Assembly (NCBI RefSeq): GCF_014647375.1
Contig: NZ_BMPB01000011.1
Span: forward strand, 62,001-126,000
DNA: 64,000 nucleotides
Source: Parabacteroides faecis
Lineage (GTDB): Bacteria > Bacteroidota > Bacteroidia > Bacteroidales > Tannerellaceae
Direction of reading: 5' to 3'
The notes under the pieces were generated by a model, which was not told the origin of the DNA, did no database searches, and saw only the letters and a program-made list of their open reading frames with translations. Positions 1-8,863 of this stretch are shown here, piece by piece. Each line of letters starts with the position of its first letter. Positions within the stretch are counted from its first letter, which is position 1. Made by a program: the position numbers and the translations under genes.

Positions 1-983
1 TGCTGGGCGGTTCTTCTCCTTTGGAAAATTCGGCAGATTTGCGTACGAAGGGTTGGGAGTTGGCAATCAATTGGAGAGACCGGATCGGTAAAGACTGGCG
101 TTATAATATCGGTTTGAATCTCTATGATTCACGTTCCAAAGTAACGAAGTTCGACAATCCGACAGAGATGTTATCTACTGCAAAAGTAACTAATTATCGT
201 GTAGGTCAGGAAGTCGGAGAAATCTGGGGATTTGTAACAGATCGTTTCTATACGGAAGATGACTTTGAATATATCAATGAAGAAGAAGGTATTTATAAAC
301 TGAAAGAAGGTATTCCGACACTTGATCCGTACGTTCGTGATCCGAGACCGGGCGATATCTTGTTTAAAGACTTGAATGGTAACGGAAAGATCGATACGGA
401 AGGGGATAATACCGCGAAGAATCCGGGTGACAGAAAGATCATCGGTAATAGTTCCAGACGTTATCCGTATGCTATCAATGCCGGCATCGGCTGGAAAGGT
501 TTCGACCTGACATTCTTCTTCCAGGGAGTTGGAAAGCGTGACCTGATTGTCGGTACGGATGGTAAGTCGAATTTCCTGGCATGGCCACATACCAATACGG
601 ATAATCCGAATGCTGCTGCGACAGTCCTGAAACATCATCTGGACTACTGGACTCCGGAAAATCGTGATGCTTACTATCCCCGCTTAGGTAATCAGACCGG
701 CGTTAACCAGGGAGCGGATAGCTTCAACAGAAGGAATCAGACAAAGTATCTGATGGATGGATCGTATATCAAACTGAAGAATGTCACATTGAGCTACTCC
801 TTCCCGAGTACCTGGCTTGAAAAGACAAAAGCGATCTCTGCCTTTAAAGTATTTTTCAGTGGCGAGGATCTCTGGACAAAACATCATATGTATAAAGGAA
901 TGGACCCGGAACAGACAATGAGTATTAATGACTTGTATCCGTTCATGAAGAAATTCTCTTTTGGTATTAATGTTACTTTATAA
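1..983 (+). CDS. SusC/RagA-family TonB-dependent outer membrane transporter, C-terminal part
   Basis: This is the C-terminal part of a SusC-type beta-barrel that imports glycan fragments across the outer membrane; the gene begins before the window, so the reading frame is open at base 1. The visible part holds barrel strands with the usual SusC features: a GDILFKDLNGNGKID stretch near residue 115, a GNSSRRYPYAINAGIGWKGF stretch, and a final aromatic-rich strand ending FSFGINVTL, typical of outer membrane proteins inserted by BAM. A SusD gene starts 21 bases after its stop, the standard pairing. The plug, carboxypeptidase-like and any STN domains are outside the window, so the regulatory class cannot be judged. 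Confidence 0.93.
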   Translation, partial: LGGSSPLENSADLRTKGWELAINWRDRIGKDWRYNIGLNLYDSRSKVTKFDNPTEMLSTAKVTNYRVGQEVGEIWGFVTDRFYTEDDFEYINEEEGIYKLKEGIPTLDPYVRDPRPGDILFKDLNGNGKIDTEGDNTAKNPGDRKIIGNSSRRYPYAINAGIGWKGFDLTFFFQGVGKRDLIVGTDGKSNFLAWPHTNTDNPNAAATVLKHHLDYWTPENRDAYYPRLGNQTGVNQGADSFNRRNQTKYLMDGSYIKLKNVTLSYSFPSTWLEKTKAISAFKVFFSGEDLWTKHHMYKGMDPEQTMSINDLYPFMKKFSFGINVTL

Positions 984-1004
984 TTTGTATAATACTTGAT
1001 TCTT

Positions 1005-2822
1005 ATGAAAAAAATATATTTATCAGCTTGCTTGGCTGCATTTCTTTTAGGGGGAACATCTTGTTTGAATGATGAGTTCCTGGACAAATACCCGATTGAC
1101 AAAGAAACGGAAAATACCGTCTTTACGACTTATGATAATTTCAAGATGTATGCGTGGGGATTGTATAATAAAACGCTGATCGCTTATCAGAATTATCCTC
1201 AGGCAGGAGATATATCGGATATGTTATACGATTCGAACGATGCCCGTGGAATAGCCTGGGTGAATAACCGCATGTCTCCCTCGAATGTCAGTGCAGATAC
1301 CTGGACCTTTGATTTTATCCGCCAGGTGAATCTGATGCTGGATAATATTGATAATTCACAAATGACCGAGAAAGATAAGGCTCACTGGCGTGGGGTCGGT
1401 TATTTCTTCCGTGCTCATGGCTATTTTGAGTTGCTTAAAAAGTTTGGTGATCTGCCCTGGCTGGAACATGTGGTCGGCACGGATGATGTAGACATTCTGT
1501 ATGCCAAACAAGATTCCCGCGAAGTTGTAGCCAATCATATGCTGGAAAATCTTCTTTATGCCGAAGAGAATATAAAAGCACAAGGGGATGGTGATAATAC
1601 AGTCAATCCGAATGTTGTACGTGCTTTAATTTCCCGTTTCGGATTGTATGAAGGGACCTGGAGAAAGTATCATGGCAGTGTGGATAATATAGATGGTTCG
1701 AAATATCTGGAAGCCAGCGTGAAAGCCTCTCAGAAACTGATCGACCAGAATCTGGGCCTGATGGCTGATTACGATGATGTCTTCAATTCATTAAGCCTGA
1801 AAGGGCAAAGCAGTATCCTTTTGTACAGGGAATATCAGGAAAATGAAAAAGGGAAAGGGCATGACCTGACTCAACGTACGACCGGTGAACGTTTGTATGA
1901 AGGTTCAAAGAAACTGGTTGAACACTATTTGTGTTCGGATGGGAAACCTATTTCAACTTCTGCTGTGTATGATGGGGATAATACCGTTTATGATGAATTC
2001 AGGAATCGTGACTTACGTCTGTATTATACGATTTGTCCTCCTTATAAAGTAACGGTTTCTACAGACCTGTCCCATTGGGAATATACAGATGAAGCGGTAG
2101 AACGAGAATATATCGATATGATGGGCAAACTGACCAAAAATAATCAGGAAAGAAAGATGTTGCCTCTAAAGAAGACTACTTCCTATATCGCGAATATTCC
2201 TAACCTGACCGCAGTGAAAGTCAGTGGGGTAGATACACAGACCGGTTACTTCATGTATAAATATTATAATGCATTGCCCGGTGCCGATAAGGGGGAAGTG
2301 CAGGGTACTGACGGACCGATTTTCCGCATGGGAGAGGTGTTGGTGAACCATGCCGAGGCGATGTTCGAGTTAGGACGTTTCGACCAGGCGGTGGCTGATG
2401 CAACGATCAACAAACTGCGTGCACGTGCCGGTGTGGCAGCCATGACCGTGGATGCGATCGGATCGGATTTTGATACGCTTCGTGATAAAGATGTAGCTCC
2501 TGTTTTGTGGGAGATCCGTCGTGAAAGATGTTCTGAACTGATGGGATCCGGTTTCCGTTTCGATGATATCAAACGTTGGAAGAAAGGTGAATACCTGAAT
2601 GAGCAACCGGTCGGTGTCAAGATCAATAATATAGGAGATTACAATAGTGAGGCTCTGGCTAAAAGTTTATATAAAGGAACGGATATGCCTCGCTATGTGA
2701 ACTGCGTAACTTACATCGAAAAGCCGAATCCGGGCTGGGAAGACAAATGTTATTTGTATCCTATCCCTTTGAAGCAGACTGTATTGAATGAGAACCTGGT
2801 GCAGAATCCGGGGTGGAAATAA
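1005..2822 (+). CDS. SusD/RagB-family surface glycan-binding lipoprotein
   Basis: Surface lipoprotein of 605 residues that would cap the neighbouring SusC barrel and capture its substrate. The N-terminus is a lipoprotein signal with the acylated cysteine at residue 20 (GTSC). The body has the alpha-helical SusD pattern: WGVGYFFRAHGYFELLKKFG-type TPR region near residue 130, and the C-terminal signature where WEIRRERCSELMGSGFRFDDIKRW is followed by LYPIPLKQTVLNENLVQNPGW. I chose the ATG at 1005 rather than an upstream TTG at 996 because the signal peptide begins there. It follows the SusC tail by 21 bases and is closed by a strong hairpin terminator. The substrate is not readable from the sequence; the sulfatases next door suggest a sulfated host glycan. 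Confidence 0.95.
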   Translation: MKKIYLSACLAAFLLGGTSCLNDEFLDKYPIDKETENTVFTTYDNFKMYAWGLYNKTLIAYQNYPQAGDISDMLYDSNDARGIAWVNNRMSPSNVSADTWTFDFIRQVNLMLDNIDNSQMTEKDKAHWRGVGYFFRAHGYFELLKKFGDLPWLEHVVGTDDVDILYAKQDSREVVANHMLENLLYAEENIKAQGDGDNTVNPNVVRALISRFGLYEGTWRKYHGSVDNIDGSKYLEASVKASQKLIDQNLGLMADYDDVFNSLSLKGQSSILLYREYQENEKGKGHDLTQRTTGERLYEGSKKLVEHYLCSDGKPISTSAVYDGDNTVYDEFRNRDLRLYYTICPPYKVTVSTDLSHWEYTDEAVEREYIDMMGKLTKNNQERKMLPLKKTTSYIANIPNLTAVKVSGVDTQTGYFMYKYYNALPGADKGEVQGTDGPIFRMGEVLVNHAEAMFELGRFDQAVADATINKLRARAGVAAMTVDAIGSDFDTLRDKDVAPVLWEIRRERCSELMGSGFRFDDIKRWKKGEYLNEQPVGVKINNIGDYNSEALAKSLYKGTDMPRYVNCVTYIEKPNPGWEDKCYLYPIPLKQTVLNENLVQNPGWK

Positions 2823-2839
2823 TACATACACTATTCTGG

Positions 2840-2880
2840 AATCTTCCGAATGAAAAAGTAAAATCATTCGGAAGATTTTT
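2840..2880 (+). terminator. Rho-independent terminator after susD
   Basis: A perfect 14-bp inverted repeat (2840-2853 with 2864-2877, AATCTTCCGAATGA and its complement) encloses a 10-base loop and runs into TTTTT. It separates the SusC/SusD transcript from the sulfatase genes. Confidence 0.88.
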
Positions 2881-2948
2881 ATTTAATTTGTATCTTTAAC
2901 GCTTCTATGCGGTGAGATATTGACATTATCTAATAAAAACACGATATC

Positions 2949-4358
2949 ATGAACAGAAAGCTAATGCTTTTAGCAGCAACGTCAAGCCTTGCTTTTACTG
3001 GCTTCGCGGCAAATTACACAAATTTTATCATCATCAACCTCGACGATGCGGGTTATGGGGACTTCTCCTATAACGGGGCATACGGATATAAAACGCCGAA
3101 CATCGACCGTATGGCAGCCGAGGGAGTCCGTTTTACTCATTTCCTGGCCGGACAACCCATCAGTGGCGCATCGCGTGCCGGTCTGCTGACAGGCTGTTAT
3201 CCGAACCGTATCGGTTTTGCCGGAGCACCCGGTCCGGGTTCCGATTACGGGATCAGTCCCGATGAAATGACGATAGGGGAGTTGCTGAAACAGAAGGGAT
3301 ACAGTACGGCTGTTTTCGGTAAATGGCATTTAGGAGACGCTAAACAGTTCCTGCCTTTGCAGAACGGTTTCGACGAATATTACGGATTGCCTTATTCCAA
3401 TGATATGTGGCCTTACCATCCGCAGCAGGGCGAAGTTTTCAACTTCCCGGATCTGCCGACATACGATGGCAACGAAGTGGTTGGCTACAATACTGATCAG
3501 TCGCAGTTTACGACAGATTATACGAACCGCACGGTCAACTTCATAAAGAAAAATAAGAATAAACCGTTCTTTATCTATCTCGCACATTCCATGCCGCACG
3601 TTCCGCTGGCTGTGTCCGATAAGTTCAAAGGAAAGAGTGAACAGGGACTATACGGTGACGTGATGATGGAACTCGACTGGAGCGTAGGTGAAGTGTTGAA
3701 AGCTCTTCGCGAACAAGGACTGGAAGAAAATACGCTGATCGTCCTGACTTCCGATAACGGTCCCTGGGCGAACTATGGAAACCATGCCGGTTCTGCCGGA
3801 GGGTTACGTGAAGCAAAGGCGACAACTTTCGATGGTGGTAACCGTATTCCTTGTGTCATGTACTGGAAAGGGGTGACGCAGCCGGGAACAAGTTGTAACA
3901 AACTTGCTTCCAATATCGACCTGTTACCTACATTGGCCGAGATCAGCGGCGCTCCGCTGCCCCAGCGTAAGATCGACGGTGTAAGTATCCTGCCTCTTAT
4001 CAAGGGAGAGAAGGATGCCAACCCACGTGAATCATTCGTTTATTATTATCATAAAAACGATTTGGAAGCAGTAACAGACGGCAAGTTCAAACTTGTTTTC
4101 CCGCATAAGTATGTGACTTATGGTGCTTACGTGCCGGGTAATGACGGTCAGCCGGGTGATTTGACGAACCTGGAACTGAAAAAGGCTGAAATGTACGACC
4201 TGCGCCGTGATCCGGGAGAACGTTACGATGTCATTTCCCAATATCCGGAAGAAGCAGCCAAGTTGATGAAGATCGCCGATGATATGCGTAAGGATCTGGG
4301 AGATAACCTGACACGTGTGAAAGGGCCGGGACGCAGAGAACCAGGAAAATTAAAATAA
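2949..4358 (+). CDS. Secreted serine-type sulfatase (S1 family)
   Basis: Formylglycine-dependent sulfatase of 469 residues that removes sulfate esters from glycans in the periplasm or at the surface. An N-terminal signal (residues 1-21, ending FAA) precedes the alkaline-phosphatase-like fold. Metal ligands D32-D33 lie in the IINLDDAGYGD stretch, and the catalytic motif S72-G-A-S-R is the serine version of the C/S-x-P/A-S-R signature, so an anaerobic sulfatase-maturating enzyme must convert S72. GKWHLG near residue 124 and LTSDNGPW near residue 261 are further family hallmarks. It is arylsulfatase A-like; the subfamily and target sugar are not resolvable by eye. It sits 5 bases upstream of a second sulfatase, so the two are probably cotranscribed. 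Confidence 0.94.
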   Translation: MNRKLMLLAATSSLAFTGFAANYTNFIIINLDDAGYGDFSYNGAYGYKTPNIDRMAAEGVRFTHFLAGQPISGASRAGLLTGCYPNRIGFAGAPGPGSDYGISPDEMTIGELLKQKGYSTAVFGKWHLGDAKQFLPLQNGFDEYYGLPYSNDMWPYHPQQGEVFNFPDLPTYDGNEVVGYNTDQSQFTTDYTNRTVNFIKKNKNKPFFIYLAHSMPHVPLAVSDKFKGKSEQGLYGDVMMELDWSVGEVLKALREQGLEENTLIVLTSDNGPWANYGNHAGSAGGLREAKATTFDGGNRIPCVMYWKGVTQPGTSCNKLASNIDLLPTLAEISGAPLPQRKIDGVSILPLIKGEKDANPRESFVYYYHKNDLEAVTDGKFKLVFPHKYVTYGAYVPGNDGQPGDLTNLELKKAEMYDLRRDPGERYDVISQYPEEAAKLMKIADDMRKDLGDNLTRVKGPGRREPGKLK

Positions 4359-4363
4359 AGAAA

Positions 4364-5947
4364 ATGAAAAACGCTGATCTAATTTTGAAGGCAGGTCTGT
4401 TAGCAACATGCCTGCCTGTCATTGGTTGCAACTCAAACAAAAAGACGGAGAAAGAGGCGGAAGAACGCCCTAACATCCTCTTTATTTTGTCTGACGACCA
4501 CACCGGTCAGGCATGGGGTATCTATGGAGGTATCCTGGCCGATTATGTTAAGAATGAGAATATCCGCCGTCTGGCCCAGGAAGGTTGCGTGCTGGATAAC
4601 TGCTTTTGTACGAATTCGATCTCTGCACCTAGCCGTGCGGCTATCATGACCGGTGCTTACAGTCATCGTAACGGAGTGTATACACTGGAAGACGGGCTGG
4701 ACCCGGCTGTCGACAATATCGCCAAACAGATGCAGGCAGGCGGTTATCAGACGGCTCTGATCGGTAAATGGCATTTAAAGAGACAACCATCCGGTTTCGA
4801 CCATTTCAATGTATTCCATGACCAGGGTGAATATGTCAATCCGATCTTTAAGACTGCGGAAAACTGGGTGGATGACGATAAGGGTAAACAGGGCGTTGAG
4901 GTAAAAGGCTTCTCGACCGATATTGTTACCGACCAGACAATGGAATGGATACGTAACCGCGATAAAAACAAACCGTTCATGATGTGCTGCCACTTCAAAG
5001 CGACACACGAACCCTGGGATTTCCCTGAACGGATGAAGCATCTCTATGACGATGTCGTTTTCCCCGAACCGGAAAGCATGATGGAGTTCGGACCGGAGGA
5101 ATCGGGAAGAGCTTTCCAGGGACAGCAACTGGAGAATATGGGTTGGCGTTGGGAGACTGCATCGAAAGATCCGGATGCCTGGTGGTGCCGTTATCCGGAA
5201 CTGCCTTTCTCTACGAAGGGAATGGATAAAGTGGCTGCCCGTAAGAAGATTTATCAGAAAATGATCAAGGATTATCTGCGTTGCGGAGCAACTATCGACG
5301 ATAATATCGGTCGTCTGTTGAAGATGCTCGACGAAGAAGGATTGAGCAAGAATACGATCATAGTCTATGTTTCCGACCAGGGATATTTCCTGGGCGAACA
5401 TGGTATGTTCGATAAACGCATGATGTATGAAGAACCTCTGCATATGCCGTTCGTGATCCGTTATCCGAAAGAGATTCCGGCAGGCACACGCAACAAAGAT
5501 ATTATCCTGAACGTGGACTTTGCTGCTACACTGGCCGACTATGCCGGAATAAAAGCTCCGGAAAGATCACAAGGGGTAAGTTTCCGCGACAACCTGAAAG
5601 GTGAAACACCTGCCGACTGGCGCAAGGAAATGTACTACCGTTACTGGACACATCATTCCATTCGTCCTGCCCACATGGGTATCCGCAACGAACGTTATAA
5701 ACTGATGTTCCTGTACGGCGACCGTCTGAATGCAACCGGTTCGGAAGAAACGCCGACTACTCCGGCATGGGAATTTCATGATCTGCAGGTCGACCCGAAG
5801 GAAGACAAGAACATGTATAACGATCCTCAGTATGCCGATGTCATCAAGGAAATGAAGCAGGAATTGTTGAAGCTCCGTGCGGATGTTGGCGATACGGATG
5901 CCGATACGCCGCGGATGAAAGAGATCATGGACCAGTATTACTGGTAA
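4364..5947 (+). CDS. Lipoprotein serine-type sulfatase (S1 family)
   Basis: Second sulfatase, 527 residues, with a lipoprotein signal (VIGC, acylated C22), so it is membrane-anchored unlike its neighbour. Metal-binding SDDH is at residues 43-46 and the formylglycine site is S87-A-P-S-R. GKWHLK near residue 138, the YVSDQGYFLGEHG stretch near residue 335 and DKRMMYEEPLHMPFVIRYP near residue 350 resemble N-acetylglucosamine-6-sulfatase/heparan-type enzymes; that substrate class is an inference. It begins 5 bases after the previous gene and is followed by a terminator hairpin. Two sulfatases with different anchoring but the same serine type suggest stepwise desulfation of one glycan. Confidence 0.94.
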   Translation: MKNADLILKAGLLATCLPVIGCNSNKKTEKEAEERPNILFILSDDHTGQAWGIYGGILADYVKNENIRRLAQEGCVLDNCFCTNSISAPSRAAIMTGAYSHRNGVYTLEDGLDPAVDNIAKQMQAGGYQTALIGKWHLKRQPSGFDHFNVFHDQGEYVNPIFKTAENWVDDDKGKQGVEVKGFSTDIVTDQTMEWIRNRDKNKPFMMCCHFKATHEPWDFPERMKHLYDDVVFPEPESMMEFGPEESGRAFQGQQLENMGWRWETASKDPDAWWCRYPELPFSTKGMDKVAARKKIYQKMIKDYLRCGATIDDNIGRLLKMLDEEGLSKNTIIVYVSDQGYFLGEHGMFDKRMMYEEPLHMPFVIRYPKEIPAGTRNKDIILNVDFAATLADYAGIKAPERSQGVSFRDNLKGETPADWRKEMYYRYWTHHSIRPAHMGIRNERYKLMFLYGDRLNATGSEETPTTPAWEFHDLQVDPKEDKNMYNDPQYADVIKEMKQELLKLRADVGDTDADTPRMKEIMDQYYW

Positions 5948-5966
5948 TATTTATACGCTTTTACTG

Positions 5967-6020
5967 AAAAGGAGGCTGTGACATAAGGACTGGATAGCCC
6001 GTGCCGCAGTCTCCTTTTTA
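5967..6020 (+). terminator. Terminator hairpin after the sulfatase pair
   Basis: AAAAGGAGGCTGTGACAT at 5967 pairs imperfectly (mainly G-U wobbles) with GTGCCGCAGTCTCCTTTT at 6001-6018, followed by a T-rich stretch. Confidence 0.7.
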
Positions 6021-6056
6021 TCTCTAAACAATTTATAAACCACTAAAATAATAAAA

Positions 6057-8558
6057 ATGAAGAATGTTTATATTATGACTGTTGCCAGTCTGTTTCTGGG
6101 GTTGACCCCGTTGGCGGCACAACAGACGACAGGTAATATCGTCGAGTATTTCGGTAAAGAAAGGGTTGAACGTGTGGACGAAGGCATCATACTTCATTCT
6201 TTCAAACAGGGGTATTTTGTTCCGGTGACAGCTCCTTCCGGTTATTTGTTCACTACCTCTGACGGATTGGGCTGGGAGATCGCTACCGGGAAGTTCAAAG
6301 CTCCTTCCGGAAACGACCTGACAACAACCAATTACGGACGGACCCGTGAAGCTGTGCAATGGACGCCGATCGAGGCCGACTCTACCGGAAAGTTTGCCAA
6401 CCGTGCTTTACGCCGTGCCTATGTCTTCACAGAATATAATGCCGACAAACCTCATATCGCACTGCTCGAATCGAGTGGGAATACCCGCACATTTATAAAC
6501 GGTATGCCTCACGAAGGGGACCATTACGATTTCGCTTATACGTTGATTCCTTTCCGGATGCAGAAAGGTAATAATGAATTTATTTTCACACCCGGACGTT
6601 TCGGCAGGGTAGCAGCTAAACTGATCATTCCGTCCAAACCGGTAATGTTGACCAAACGGGATATGACACTTCCGGATATCATCAATGGGGAAGGAGAGAA
6701 GTGGGGAGCTATCCGCATCGTTAACGCACAGGAAAAAGCTCTTTCCGGATTAAAGATACAATGTAAACTGGAAAATGGGGAAACAGCTACCCTGACAACG
6801 GATGATGTAATGCCGATGATGGTCCGCAAGGTAAAATTCCGTATCCCTGCCGCAACGACGGCAAAGACGGGTGCAACGAATGCAACGGTTATCCTGCAGG
6901 ATCGATCAGGCAAAGAGATCGACCGCGCCGAAATTGTTTTGCAGCAAAAAGATGCTTCTGTCATACATGAACGTACTTTCATCAGCGATGTGGATGGAAG
7001 TGTACAATATTACAGTGTGAATCCTTCGACTACCCAGGGAGATAATCAGGCTTTGTTCCTATCTGTTCATGGTGCTTCTGTGGAGGCCCGTAATCAAGCC
7101 CGTGCCTATGCACCAAAAGATTGGGGGCATATAATCGCTCCGACCAACCGCCGTCCGTTCGGCTTCAATTGGGAAGAGTGGGGGCGTATCGATGCAATGG
7201 AAGTATTGGCAGAAGCTGAAAAAGTCTTTAAGACAGACCCTGCCCACACCTATCTTACCGGACATTCGATGGGCGGACACGGTACCTGGTTCCTGGGTGT
7301 CACCTATCCCGACCGTTTTGCGGCTATCGCTCCTTGTGCCAGTTATCCGGATATTGCCCGTTATTCGCGGCCGAATGCCGATGCTGCCAATGTAGGAGAG
7401 AAACATTTTACGACGATCTGCCAGGCTGCCAACGCCGGACGTGTACTGGATTTGAAAAGGAATTTCCTGCAATCGGGTATCTATATTCTTCATGGCGATT
7501 CGGATAATGTCGTTCCTATCCAGCAAGTGCGTCAGATGCGTGAGGTGTTAGGCACATTTCATCCGGACTTTTGTTATTATGAATATCCGGGCGGTTCGCA
7601 TTGGTACAGTAATGAGAGTGTTGACTGGAAACCTATTTTCGATTATTTCCGCTGGCATAAAGTACCTGCTGCCGGCGAAGTGAAACAATTGGAGTTCCAT
7701 ACTGCTTCCCCGGCCATCTCTGCTAAGGATTATTGGGTAACCATCAACCAGCAGGATACGGCCTATGCTTTCTCTTCCGTTTCTTTCAAACAAACGGATA
7801 ACGGCATTTCAGGCACGACTTCTAATGTGGCATCGCTGACATTCGATCTGCCGGCTTTGAAACTCCCGGCAGCAGCAAGCATCACTATCGATAACGAAAC
7901 AATGCAGGCAGATGGCACTAAACCGGCTGTACTGAAGAAAGTTTCCGGTAAATGGGCATTGGTGGATGAAGTTTCTGTGACAGAGAAGTATCCTTCCCGT
8001 TATGGCGGTTTCAAACAGGCATTCGACAATTATGTTGTATTTGTATATGCAACAGGAGGTAATAAAGAAGAAAACAACTGGTATCAGAATAAAGCCCGTT
8101 TCGATGCCGAGACTTTCCTTTACAGAGGAAACGGTTCCATTGATGTGATTGCCGACAAAGATTTTATCCCTTCTGCTTATGCTGACCGGAATGTAGTCCT
8201 TTACGGAAATGCAGCCAACAATAAAGCGTGGAACAAGCTTCTGAAGAATGCTCCGGTACAGGTTCTGAAAGGTGAGATCCGTATGGGAGATAAAGTGATG
8301 AAAGGTAATAATCTGGGTACTTATTTTGTTTATCCTCGTCCCGACAGTCGTACAGCCAGTGTCGGTGTTGTAGCCGGAACAGGGATTGAAGGTATGAAAG
8401 CAACCTATCCGAATGATTACATCTCCGGTATTACCGGTTTCCCCGACCTACTGATCTTCAATGTGGATATCTTGAAGGAGGGCATCCATGGTGTTGAGGT
8501 ATCCGGCTTCTTCGGTAATGATTGGAGTGTGGAAAACGGTTGTTTTATAACAGAATAA
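6057..8558 (+). CDS. Secreted alpha/beta-hydrolase (prolyl-oligopeptidase/esterase-like)
   Basis: Large secreted hydrolase of 833 residues with a cleavable signal peptide (residues 1-22, ending AAQQ). The catalytic domain lies in the middle: the nucleophile elbow G402-H-S404-M-G-G, the acid in HGDSDNVVPIQQ near residue 482, and the histidine in PGGSHWYSNE near residue 518 form a Ser-Asp-His triad. Residues about 25-300 and 560-833 are flanking domains, probably beta-sandwiches, that I do not recognise. It could be a carbohydrate deacetylase/esterase or a peptidase; its place after SusC/SusD and two sulfatases favours removal of ester groups from the same glycan, but that is inference. It is preceded by a terminator, so it probably has its own promoter. 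Confidence 0.85.
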   Translation: MKNVYIMTVASLFLGLTPLAAQQTTGNIVEYFGKERVERVDEGIILHSFKQGYFVPVTAPSGYLFTTSDGLGWEIATGKFKAPSGNDLTTTNYGRTREAVQWTPIEADSTGKFANRALRRAYVFTEYNADKPHIALLESSGNTRTFINGMPHEGDHYDFAYTLIPFRMQKGNNEFIFTPGRFGRVAAKLIIPSKPVMLTKRDMTLPDIINGEGEKWGAIRIVNAQEKALSGLKIQCKLENGETATLTTDDVMPMMVRKVKFRIPAATTAKTGATNATVILQDRSGKEIDRAEIVLQQKDASVIHERTFISDVDGSVQYYSVNPSTTQGDNQALFLSVHGASVEARNQARAYAPKDWGHIIAPTNRRPFGFNWEEWGRIDAMEVLAEAEKVFKTDPAHTYLTGHSMGGHGTWFLGVTYPDRFAAIAPCASYPDIARYSRPNADAANVGEKHFTTICQAANAGRVLDLKRNFLQSGIYILHGDSDNVVPIQQVRQMREVLGTFHPDFCYYEYPGGSHWYSNESVDWKPIFDYFRWHKVPAAGEVKQLEFHTASPAISAKDYWVTINQQDTAYAFSSVSFKQTDNGISGTTSNVASLTFDLPALKLPAAASITIDNETMQADGTKPAVLKKVSGKWALVDEVSVTEKYPSRYGGFKQAFDNYVVFVYATGGNKEENNWYQNKARFDAETFLYRGNGSIDVIADKDFIPSAYADRNVVLYGNAANNKAWNKLLKNAPVQVLKGEIRMGDKVMKGNNLGTYFVYPRPDSRTASVGVVAGTGIEGMKATYPNDYISGITGFPDLLIFNVDILKEGIHGVEVSGFFGNDWSVENGCFITE

Positions 8559-8575
8559 AGATGAGGCTAAAGATC

Positions 8576-8738
8576 AAGGCTACACCTGCCTCGCTACTTC
8601 GCATCCTGCGTTCGCTGTCGCCTCCGAAACTCGCTACGCTCAAACAGCGGATGCTCCGGGCGCTCCGTCTTTCACCGTAGCAGCGAAGCCGGTGCAGCCT
8701 TGAACTTTTGGTTACTTTTCTTTCAAGAGAAAAGTAAC
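8576..8738. repeat. REP-like intergenic element with nested inverted repeats
   Basis: This holds most of the 305-base gap 8559-8863. Outer arms 8576-8598 and 8679-8701 are imperfect inverted repeats (about 19 of 23 positions), enclosing GC-rich sequence that also contains partly self-complementary GCATCC/GGATGC blocks. Directly after it, 8711-8721 and 8728-8738 form a perfect 11-bp hairpin (GTTACTTTTCT) with a 6-base loop. No reading frame is supported. It probably acts as a terminator or as a palindromic dispersed repeat; multiple genomic copies would be expected. Confidence 0.6.
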
Positions 8739-8833
8739 ATTCATTTCTGATAAATTACCAATCGGAGTAGTTCCTCTACCAGGTATCTCTTTAAAAATAA
8801 GCCGGAGAGAAGTATTTTCCTTTCTTTATTCCG

Positions 8834-8841
8834 TATATTTG
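8834..8841 (+). promoter_or_regulatory. Bacteroidetes -7 promoter element (TATATTTG)
   Basis: TATATTTG matches TAnnTTTG and lies 22 bases before the ATG at 8864. The -33 region is T-rich but lacks a clean TTTG. An almost identical -7 context precedes the gene at 11825. Confidence 0.6.
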
Positions 8842-8863
8842 AAAACGAATCAAAAAGAGCGGT

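Noticed and set aside
4775-5443. 222-codon minus-strand frame inside the second sulfatase gene
   Set aside because: Antisense shadow of a well-supported sulfatase with conserved motifs on the plus strand.
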